A DNA stretch of 43,329 nucleotides from positions 1 to 43,329 of the forward strand of contig JAUCBJ010005303.1 of NCBI GenBank assembly GCA_032718475.1. Reading direction: 5' to 3'. Source of the stretch: Nemertoderma westbladi. Its lineage: Eukaryota; Xenacoelomorpha; Nemertodermatida; Nemertodermatidae. The notes under the pieces were generated by a model. The model had not been told where the DNA came from, ran no database searches, and saw nothing but the letters and a program-made list of their open reading frames with translations. How positions within the stretch are numbered: position 1 is the first letter of the stretch; every line of letters begins with the position of its first letter. A program made the translations under genes and the position numbers. Positions 9,426 to 16,675 of the stretch are shown piece after piece.

Positions 9426-11150
9426 ATGACTGAGTTGATAGAAGATGATCTTGGTATCAGGGAGCGATATACTCTACCTTTACAAGCGTTTGTCGATAGC
9501 TTGATACGCGGCGACGCTGGTCCAACTACTACGGAGGATGATGGTCGTTATATCGAACCGCCAATGTCCCAGGAGCAACTTACGCGTGAATTGGATTATA
9601 GAAAGTTCACCGCTCGATATACGCATCGTAATGGTACGTATATGGACTTCTTAACTACTGGCCATCCTATCGATTTACACGATACGGACGATGTAGACAC
9701 CGAAAGGGAAATGGTTTTATTTAAATATCATACCCAGCGGAGTCGGAACGATAAACCGAGAATAGAACACGAGAACTCTATTCGAAACAAACTCGAAAGG
9801 GAAGACGTTGAAGAGCCGGATAAACGCAGCGACTTTCACGATTATCTGGAATTCCTGAGAGAGACATATCTCAATATTGCCAGCCAACAAAATCTCGAAA
9901 CTAGATATCCTCAAGGTATACATCATGATCCTATGATAGAACTCAAACGACTCTATTTCACTATGATGTATCTTACCGCCGATCGACCGCTACCTGTCGT
10001 CCCAGATAGCTTCAAACAGATGGAGGAATATTGTAAAACTGGAGAACGATCACCCGCGTTTCCCCTGCAGGACGTGCGTCTTTGGTATTACTGCGACAAG
10101 TGCCCTAGACCCAATCAGCAAACGGAAAGACATAAACATCCGCGGAGACGTTGCGCTAAACACAGTTTTACAGGATATACTTTTGGGAGTTTCGAGCAAA
10201 ACCTGTTCGACGTATCCCCTACGGTCGCTCGACTCAAACGATCCTTGAACAAACCAATGATCAGAGTTCCGGAATACTCAGTCAGACCTCCTCATTCCTC
10301 AGTTAGACCTCAGACTCTTGATCCTAATAGTATCACGGATCCTCCCGAACTGTATTTGCTGTTCAAAGATCTAGTGTTACCCGAACAGTTGATCGGTGGC
10401 ACTCCAGTAGTAGGCTCACTAGATATTCGCCAACCCTACCTAGCTGGATTGGGACGCGGTCATCTAATATCGCCGTTTAACCCACACAACCGTCCCGGCT
10501 TCACCTCGATACAACCCGTTACGGAAGTCGAAGAGAGCGTCGTACAAAACGCGTTAGACGCTATTCGGCAGAAAATTGGAAAGGGAACTTACGATTGTTT
10601 GGAGAAACGTAAATTGCAACAACAAGTCCAAGCGGTGAAGGAATTAGCTTTACCCCAGTTCGATAGAGAAATACAAAATCTTGAGGAGGACATCGAACGT
10701 GGACGAACCTACTCTTTACAAGAGTTCCTAGATGAGCGTCTACAACAACAAGCGGAGGAAAATCAGCTCGAGGAGAGACATATAGAAATGGATGAGAGAG
10801 AAGAAGCAGCTTTAGCTCAACCCGAAGCTCAAATCCTTATGACGGATCTCTACTCCAAAACCATCCTTCATCCCTCGATGGTTCCCCATTTCAGAGACAA
10901 ACTCTTTGCGACGGTACAACCCCAACCGGTTGATATCAACCTAAGATCTCGAGATCTTATCGCTGACGCTCCCATGTTGCAACGTCCGCCCATCGAAGCC
11001 GCTCGTGTCGATGGTATACTCGTTGAACCTCCGGACAATAGAGCGGATCTTGTCCGTCGCATGGTACAAGATGTAAACATACGCGCTAGACCTTTACCGG
11101 ACTCGTTTTATGGGATCAAAGATCACCCTTATTACGTCAACCTAACATAA
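9426..11150 (+). CDS. ORF A: unknown 574-aa protein of a compact three-ORF module
   Basis: This is an uninterrupted, intronless 574-codon frame. ATG 9426 is the first in-frame ATG after the stop at 9390-9392. I do not recognise the family. What can be seen: an acidic, charged N-terminal third; a Cys/His cluster at about residues 223-246 (C223-x2-C226, H236/H238, C243-x2-H246) that could bind zinc; a Pro-rich central part (about 280-380); a Glu/Gln-rich probable coiled coil at about 385-470; and a Pro/Arg-rich C-terminus. No signal peptide or membrane segment is evident. The next ORF starts six bases after its stop and in the same frame. The codons are visibly richer in CG-containing triplets than the AT-rich surroundings, as in the BEL gag. 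The intact length and packing suggest a viral or retroelement structural protein. This is inference, not homology. Confidence 0.6.
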   Translation: MTELIEDDLGIRERYTLPLQAFVDSLIRGDAGPTTTEDDGRYIEPPMSQEQLTRELDYRKFTARYTHRNGTYMDFLTTGHPIDLHDTDDVDTEREMVLFKYHTQRSRNDKPRIEHENSIRNKLEREDVEEPDKRSDFHDYLEFLRETYLNIASQQNLETRYPQGIHHDPMIELKRLYFTMMYLTADRPLPVVPDSFKQMEEYCKTGERSPAFPLQDVRLWYYCDKCPRPNQQTERHKHPRRRCAKHSFTGYTFGSFEQNLFDVSPTVARLKRSLNKPMIRVPEYSVRPPHSSVRPQTLDPNSITDPPELYLLFKDLVLPEQLIGGTPVVGSLDIRQPYLAGLGRGHLISPFNPHNRPGFTSIQPVTEVEESVVQNALDAIRQKIGKGTYDCLEKRKLQQQVQAVKELALPQFDREIQNLEEDIERGRTYSLQEFLDERLQQQAEENQLEERHIEMDEREEAALAQPEAQILMTDLYSKTILHPSMVPHFRDKLFATVQPQPVDINLRSRDLIADAPMLQRPPIEAARVDGILVEPPDNRADLVRRMVQDVNIRARPLPDSFYGIKDHPYYVNLT

Positions 11151-11156
11151 TATTAC

Positions 11157-12350
11157 ATGGTAAAACCGGAAGATCCTACACATAGTCTGAGGTTTCTACC
11201 ACTAATAAATCCTCTCGATCTTGTCGAACTCGAACAACTGCAGATACATCTGGATCAGTTAGTTAAAGTAAACTCATTTCGAAAACCATATAATGTTTCC
11301 AGAATAGAGAAAGAAACAATACCTCCGTATAATCTTGATGGATTCATCAAAACTCGTTTAGTACACTGGAATCTTGACGTGTTATTCGAGGAGGAAACAT
11401 ATAATAATGTGGAAACATATACCACACAATATTTAAAGTATAGAGACCTACCTAATGCTAGCGAATGCGCTACCTTGTGGCATCCTGTGGGAATGACCCT
11501 CGAAAACGCCACTAAAGAGTGGAACGAAACTCTTAACGTCATCGAGATGTATGGAGTTGTCACTTACGATAACGAAGGTAGCGTTCCGGTTGGAGAACTG
11601 GGAACTACGCGGATGATACACATACGAGGACTCGCTGGTTCTACCCACGTATTTACTCGAGCGTGTTCCGATGTGATTGATTATTCTTTTGAAACTCTTA
11701 CTGAGACCCAAAAGAGACTCCGACATGGACAATTCGAGCTCGCGCAGCGTTATGTCGCCGACACTGAGCGCAAACCGGCCATGGGTATCGATGGATCGAT
11801 GTTACCCCAGCCCGTGCTCGAGATGTTGTTTAACGAAAGAATCCTTAAAATCGGCTCAGCTGTTTATGGAGACCTACAAAACGACTTCCGGAATATGGAG
11901 AACATTCCATACCCCTTCGTTGATACTCAGCTGATTGCTCCCTGGGCAGAAGGCCGGGGTTTCTTCCGCACTATGTATGCAAATACACCCATCAGCATTA
12001 CTAAAGTACAACGAACCTCCATTGGACATCTTGCCTTTCAAGAATACGGATGGAATTTCAAGGTTGGAAATCCTATAAATTACCAACAAGTATATGGAGA
12101 TCATTATTCTCGTTTATACTTTGATGGACCATTGACCGCACCTGGCGCCGTGTATAGCTTTATGAGTGTTCCACTTCGTCCCTCCTTAGCTATATACACG
12201 ATCTTTGAAAACGCAGCACTTGCCAGTTGGCTCGCCGATGTGTGCAGTCGTACCATACGCGCCCATCCCTTAATACTTGGAACCAAACTCGCCAAGTTAG
12301 ATGAACACAATAAATTCATCCGCTTCGAATGTTTCAGGCACGTTCCGTAA
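11157..12350 (+). CDS. ORF B: unknown 397-aa protein, same frame as ORF A
   Basis: This is a 397-codon frame from ATG 11157 to TAA 12348-12350. It is in the same reading frame as ORF A and separated from it only by TAA (11148-11150) plus two codons, so the two may once have been one protein of about 970 aa or may be linked by readthrough or reinitiation. The protein has mixed hydrophobic and aromatic content like a folded globular domain, for example IPYPFVDTQLIAPW and SIGHLAFQEYGWNFKVG. No catalytic motif, zinc site, signal peptide or transmembrane helix was recognised. A capsid or coat role fits the context but has no sequence proof. Its last 50 bases overlap ORF C in a different frame. Confidence 0.58.
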   Translation: MVKPEDPTHSLRFLPLINPLDLVELEQLQIHLDQLVKVNSFRKPYNVSRIEKETIPPYNLDGFIKTRLVHWNLDVLFEEETYNNVETYTTQYLKYRDLPNASECATLWHPVGMTLENATKEWNETLNVIEMYGVVTYDNEGSVPVGELGTTRMIHIRGLAGSTHVFTRACSDVIDYSFETLTETQKRLRHGQFELAQRYVADTERKPAMGIDGSMLPQPVLEMLFNERILKIGSAVYGDLQNDFRNMENIPYPFVDTQLIAPWAEGRGFFRTMYANTPISITKVQRTSIGHLAFQEYGWNFKVGNPINYQQVYGDHYSRLYFDGPLTAPGAVYSFMSVPLRPSLAIYTIFENAALASWLADVCSRTIRAHPLILGTKLAKLDEHNKFIRFECFRHVP

Positions 12351-13659
12351 CGTTGATAGTCAGTTCAAGGACCGCGCTCTGACCAAACTCAGCCTAAGAG
12401 ACTCAGCTGCGGAGAAGCTAAACAGCGCGGGATTTGCCCTCTTTCAGGACGTTTGTATACAGAACTTACATTCATCTGTTATACAAAGACCCCGAATACC
12501 CACGGGTTATTCTGTCGTGGAAGTTCAGACAGTGGGTCCGCTTGCGGAGACAGCCGCACCTACCTCAGCTATGCAATTGGAAGACGAACCAATCTGCTTA
12601 GAGTCTGAAGCGATCCAGCCTACAGCGCCCCGGAGCAGCGATAACGATTACGTCTTGGAGTGGTATCAAGGTCCACAATGTCTCACCGCATACGATCATC
12701 GACACGCCAACTATGTTTCTCGAAAACGTTGTCGATTATGCGCATCGAGAGACCATTTCACCCCTATGGACTCAGACGTACCCTGCTCCTATTTCCACGA
12801 ACAACCGATGATGGAGATCTATTGTGTGTATTGCAGACTTAATAACTCGCATATTTTTGCAGTCTGCCCCCAATTTATGACCCAATGCCACCACTGTCAA
12901 CTTAAAGGACATGCCAGTTATAATTGCCCCTTTAACCGCGATTTAGAAAGCGTAGATGAGATGATTACCCTGCGCTACATCCGAGCTTGGGAAGCGAATG
13001 CGGATTTACATTGTGAGTCCCACCATCGCTACTACCCTGGACGCTCTTATGAGGGAGTTTACGCGTTCCATCCTTATTTATTCGCGTCTGTGGAACAAAA
13101 AACACGCACACCGAGTTACGAACTAATGAAGCGTGTTGGTGAGTGTATTTCCACCAAATTTGTTCGAAAATATCTTAGGAACGTCAATCCTAATGATATT
13201 ACTTCATACCATTTGATCAATTACATCCGTCAAGACCCTGAGTATGGCGATTTATTTATCAACTCGCACCCTGAGTTACAGGAAGTATCTCGACGGCCCT
13301 ACGAATATCGAGCCCGAGAACGCGAGCTGGAAAGAACCATTAAACCAAGGAAGTTTCTCACCACTCACGGTCCGCCTACCGCCATTGTCCAGATGACCCG
13401 TCAAGGACCCGTAGGAGCTGCTGTCCTAAGACGCGCCCTAAAGGCCGTTAGACCTCGCTCCACTGAAGTTGATATCGATCAACCAGGTACCTCGACTGGC
13501 GGATACACCGATCGTAATCCTAAACCTTCTGATGCAATTGTATTGCACCCTTCACCCAGGAGCTACAGCCCTCCTAGTAAAGTGGCTCGCCCCAAAGAGA
13601 AAAGGACTCTTGCTAGCCTCAAAAAACTGCGTAAACGCCGTCCGCGTAAGAAAGACTAA
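12301..13659 (+). CDS. ORF C: zinc-knuckle nucleic-acid-binding-like protein (452 aa)
   Basis: This is a 452-codon frame from ATG 12301 to TAA 13657-13659, overlapping the end of ORF B by 50 bases in another frame. A TAG (12298-12300) stands immediately before the ATG, so C cannot be made by simple frameshifting upstream of that point. Three Cys/His clusters are visible: C144-x2-C147...C162-x3-H166; C175-x2-C178-x5-H184-x4-C189; and C196-x2-C199-x4-H204-x4-C209. The last matches the classic retroviral CCHC knuckle spacing. The C-terminal ~110 residues are rich in Pro, Arg and Lys and end in a strongly basic tail (LKKLRKRRPRKKD). This architecture suits a nucleocapsid-like nucleic-acid-binding protein. 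No protease, polymerase or integrase motif is present. Confidence 0.65.
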   Translation: MNTINSSASNVSGTFRNVDSQFKDRALTKLSLRDSAAEKLNSAGFALFQDVCIQNLHSSVIQRPRIPTGYSVVEVQTVGPLAETAAPTSAMQLEDEPICLESEAIQPTAPRSSDNDYVLEWYQGPQCLTAYDHRHANYVSRKRCRLCASRDHFTPMDSDVPCSYFHEQPMMEIYCVYCRLNNSHIFAVCPQFMTQCHHCQLKGHASYNCPFNRDLESVDEMITLRYIRAWEANADLHCESHHRYYPGRSYEGVYAFHPYLFASVEQKTRTPSYELMKRVGECISTKFVRKYLRNVNPNDITSYHLINYIRQDPEYGDLFINSHPELQEVSRRPYEYRARERELERTIKPRKFLTTHGPPTAIVQMTRQGPVGAAVLRRALKAVRPRSTEVDIDQPGTSTGGYTDRNPKPSDAIVLHPSPRSYSPPSKVARPKEKRTLASLKKLRKRRPRKKD

Positions 13660-14381
13660 CTGTTTAGAGTATTTTTATATTTTAGAAACTGTGATTTGTT
13701 ATATTTTATAGACTTAAATCCCATTTTCTGGGAGCGGTGTAAAGGCTTTTGCGGAATTAGCCGGTTATTTTCCCGGTAAAGTACTCTGTAGTTGGTTTAA
13801 CAGGCATAAAAGGCCGTGTCCTTACTGTACTGGTGTTTTAGAGGACATAAAAGTCATTTCTTCTGTATGTGTACTTTAGCGGACATAATTCGCAATTTTA
13901 TGACGCAATGCGCCAAATCCTCTGTAAACAGTGTAGCTACCATGACGATGGCTAACAGCTGATGCTGTACACGTGTAGCTTTTCTTTGTTCTCTGTTCCT
14001 TCTTTGTTCGGTCGACCAATCAGAGCGTTTTTTGCCTCTGTGTTAGAGATTGTATATAGAAACTTGTGGAGTTGAGTCAGTATGTGATTTGTCCACAGCC
14101 TACAACACCGGTGTGGAACCTCCGTGTTTCTGTCTTTAGCTCAACATTAGTAGGCTTAATTATAGAACGTATATCCGTTATCATAACACACTAACCCACG
14201 ATCATATCAATTTATACCTTAAGGACCAGCACTCCTATATGGAGTCTATCATACAGCAGGTCTGAGTTGCGGTTCGGTCCGGTAATACTGTAATACTGTA
14301 ATATAATCAGAATAGTGGCCTACTGAATCAAGATTGTCTACAGACTATCAGACTACAGAACCTTTCTGTATCTAACCAGAA
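13660..14381 (+). other. Non-coding region between ORF C and the LINE ORF1
   Basis: No coding sequence is recognised. A purine tract GGGAGCGG (about 13729-13736) is followed by TGTAAAGG. Further on lie a CCAAT box and a TATA box, and the interval to about 14188 ends ...CATAACA. A TGT...ACA unit with a core promoter resembles a solo LTR of about 450 bp, but no second copy was found in the window, so this remains a suggestion. The last ~200 bp before ATG 14382 would be the LINE 5' UTR. Confidence 0.4.
14016..14081 (+). promoter_or_regulatory. Core promoter: CCAAT box, TATA box, initiator-like TCAGT
   Basis: CCAAT lies at 14016-14020, TATATAGA at 14053-14060 and TCAGT at 14077-14081. The ~25-bp TATA-to-initiator spacing and the CCAAT position ~60 bp upstream match RNA polymerase II promoters. 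Transcription would start near 14079, about 300 bp before the SAP-motif ORF. It could belong to an LTR or to the flank into which the LINE inserted. Confidence 0.5.
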
Positions 14382-15029
14382 ATGAATACCTCACAGGATG
14401 AGGAGGAACTGACGGAATTGAGTAACGGAAAATTAAAGACATACCTAACGGACCACGGGATCGACTCATCTGGCACCAGGGCAGAAATGCTCATTAAAGC
14501 TCTAAAATACATAAAATCACCTAAAGAGCAACCACAAGAAAAACTGGTAATAGGAGACACATCTTACACCATAACATTTCCAGGTAACGACAACATCCAA
14601 CAGAACAATTCATACTCTGCATATGATGATACCATCCTACATATTTGCGACGACAAAACGTCCATTCGGGATTCATTGGTATCCACAACTATCTGGGACA
14701 ACAGTTATACCGGAACAGGGCTTTGCCTTCCCATACAAACCCCCCCTCAGGCCACCCCTGAAAGAGATAATCTGGTCGAAAAAATAGAAATAGAACCCGA
14801 ATATTCGGACGGGCAAACGAAATTTACCCCGATATCAGCGAATATACCGGTAGGCCTACCTGCCAATTGTAGGCCAAGCGATACAGGCCTATGTCTCGAG
14901 GGACTTTTAATCAAGATATACGCAATGAATATACAGGTTCAGGAAAATAAAGATACTATTAGAATATTACAGCAACAACTAAACTTTATGTATAACAATG
15001 ATAACAGGAGGAGGATCCAACATCTGTGA
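14382..15029 (+). CDS. LINE ORF1, N-terminal part with SAP motif
   Basis: This 215-codon frame starts at ATG 14382. Residues about 10-42 (LTELSNGKLKTYLTDHGI followed by SGTRAEML) match the SAP motif, a short helix-extended-helix DNA-binding fold. The end (ENKDTIRILQQQLNFMY) looks like the start of a coiled coil. The frame stops at TGA 15027-15029, exactly where a 27-bp minisatellite begins. The esterase domain lies beyond in another frame, so ORF1 is probably one gene split by an indel at the array edge. SAP plus coiled coil suggests RNA or chromatin binding by the ORF1 protein. Confidence 0.7.
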   Translation: MNTSQDEEELTELSNGKLKTYLTDHGIDSSGTRAEMLIKALKYIKSPKEQPQEKLVIGDTSYTITFPGNDNIQQNNSYSAYDDTILHICDDKTSIRDSLVSTTIWDNSYTGTGLCLPIQTPPQATPERDNLVEKIEIEPEYSDGQTKFTPISANIPVGLPANCRPSDTGLCLEGLLIKIYAMNIQVQENKDTIRILQQQLNFMYNNDNRRRIQHL

Positions 15030-16624
15030 GGAAAGTCAGCGACGGGGTTCTGACTTCCGGGATCAGCGACGGGGTTCCGAATTCCGGGATCATCAACGGG
15101 GTTCCAACTTCCGGGATCAGCGACAGGGTTCCGACTTCCAGGATCAGCGACGGGGTTCTGACTTCCGGGATCAGCGACGGGGTTCCAACTTCCGGGATCA
15201 GTGACGGGGTTCTGACTACCAGGATCAGCGACGGGGTTCCGACTTCCGGGATCAGCGACGGGGTTCCGACTTCCGGGATCAGCGACAGGGTTCCGACTTC
15301 CGGGATCAGAGACGGGGTTCCGACTACCGGGATCAGCGACGGGGTTCCGACTTCCGGGATCAGCGACGGGGTTCCGACTTCCGGGATCAGCGACAGGGTT
15401 CCGACTTCCGAGATCAGAGACGGGGTTCCGACTTCCGGGATAGGCGACGGGGTTCTGACTACTGGGATCAGCAACGGGGTTCCGACTTCCGGGATCAGCG
15501 ACGGGGTTGCGACTTCCGGGATCAGCGACGGGGTTCCGACTTCCGGGATCAGCGATGGGGTTCCGACTTTCGGGATCAGCGATGGGGTTCCGACTTCCGG
15601 GATCAGCGACGGGGTTCCGACTTCCGGGATCAGCGACGGGGTTCCGACTTCCGGGATCAGCGACGGGGTTCCGACTTCCGGGATCAGCAACGGGGTTCCG
15701 ACTTCCGGGATCAGCGATGGGGTTCCGACTTCCGGTATCAGCGACGGGGTTCCGACTTCTGGGATCAGCAACGGGGTTCCAACTTCCGGGATGAGTGAAG
15801 GTGTTCCGCCTTCTGCAGAGGCTGTATTTAATGTGATTCCACCGAGGAAAGCGTCGGGTTGGACAAATATAACATGTCTAATGTTCATGGATTCAAATCG
15901 TAGATATATATCACCACGACAAATAGATAAAAATGCCAGAATGATACCAACACCCACTACACAAGACTTACTAATAAATATCATGAGTGCAAAATCTAAG
16001 TATCCTAACATCGAAAAAATATATATACATACAGGTACAAACGACATAGACAACAAAAAATCACAAACAAAAATGTTTGGTAATATCAAGGAAGCTATTG
16101 AAATAATAAAAACTTCATGGCCAGATTCAAAAATTGTTCTATCATCAATCTTACCACGGAATGACTATCATTGTCATGATGTAGCATCGGCAAACGAACA
16201 TATTAATAAGATATGCAAAAAATATAACATCATATACTCCAAACATGAAAAAATATCCTCCATTCACTTGTATGATGCAAAACATATCTCACAACGTTTC
16301 ATACATCTACTAGCAATGTCCATAATACAACACTTGAATAAGAGACCAACGCAGCGTATACCTATGGTGATAAATAAGACAAATACGGATAGTTGTATAG
16401 ATACAACACATGGTCGGGAAGGGGCAAGTAGGGGGGAGGGAGCTCAGATAGGCGGCAGTGTTTCCTTTCGACGCAAAGTGTTGTTACCTACCCCTACCCA
16501 GGCGACCAAAACCCCTACCGAAACACCTAATACTTCATCGGCCAATATACCCATACCCAACAAACAGAAGTCACAAAAGGAGGGCATAATAAACGCTGTA
16601 ATCCAATTATTACAAGCGATGTAG
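15026..16624 (+). CDS. LINE ORF1, minisatellite and SGNH-esterase-like domain
   Basis: After about 255 residues of SDGVPTSGI repeats the frame enters a domain with SGNH hydrolase landmarks: FMDSNRRYI (block I, in place of GDS), IHTGTNDID (block III, G-x-N-D) and LYDAKHIS (block V, D-x-x-H). Such esterase domains are known in ORF1 of CR1/L2-type non-LTR elements, where their substrate is uncertain. The C-terminus is Pro/Thr-rich. The frame stops at TAG 16622-16624, just before ORF2 opens. It has no ATG of its own at the start of the frame, consistent with a former fusion to the SAP part. Block I shows D-S-N, so the catalytic Ser could be conserved. Confidence 0.72.
   Translation: MRKVSDGVLTSGISDGVPNSGIINGVPTSGISDRVPTSRISDGVLTSGISDGVPTSGISDGVLTTRISDGVPTSGISDGVPTSGISDRVPTSGIRDGVPTTGISDGVPTSGISDGVPTSGISDRVPTSEIRDGVPTSGIGDGVLTTGISNGVPTSGISDGVATSGISDGVPTSGISDGVPTFGISDGVPTSGISDGVPTSGISDGVPTSGISDGVPTSGISNGVPTSGISDGVPTSGISDGVPTSGISNGVPTSGMSEGVPPSAEAVFNVIPPRKASGWTNITCLMFMDSNRRYISPRQIDKNARMIPTPTTQDLLINIMSAKSKYPNIEKIYIHTGTNDIDNKKSQTKMFGNIKEAIEIIKTSWPDSKIVLSSILPRNDYHCHDVASANEHINKICKKYNIIYSKHEKISSIHLYDAKHISQRFIHLLAMSIIQHLNKRPTQRIPMVINKTNTDSCIDTTHGREGASRGEGAQIGGSVSFRRKVLLPTPTQATKTPTETPNTSSANIPIPNKQKSQKEGIINAVIQLLQAM
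15040..15795 (+). repeat. 27-bp coding minisatellite (about 28 units) inside LINE ORF1
   Basis: The 27-bp unit (core GGGGTTCCGACTTCCGGGAT) is repeated about 28 times with scattered substitutions. In the ORF1 frame it encodes the nonapeptide SDGVPTSGI. Because the unit is 27 bp and lacks stops, several forward and reverse frames are also open; the long antisense frame here is a by-product. Confidence 0.9.
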
Positions 16625-16675
16625 TCGTAATTGCATTGAATTTTTACTGGAAATACTATATACTAACTTGTTAAT

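Noticed and set aside
3445-13659. One giant BEL element with A-B-C as envelope genes
   Set aside because: ORFs A-C show no signal peptide, transmembrane anchor or envelope motif, and 1.65 kb of unrelated sequence separates them from a heavily decayed pol while A-C are intact.
9426-13659. Polinton/Maverick or adintovirus core genes
   Set aside because: No DNA polymerase B, integrase, packaging ATPase, cysteine protease or terminal inverted repeats are visible around the module.
14986-16089. 367-codon open frame on the minus strand with VGTPSLIPE repeats
   Set aside because: It is the antisense reading of the 27-bp minisatellite in LINE ORF1; the repeat has no stops in several frames, and the sense frame leads into a recognisable esterase domain.
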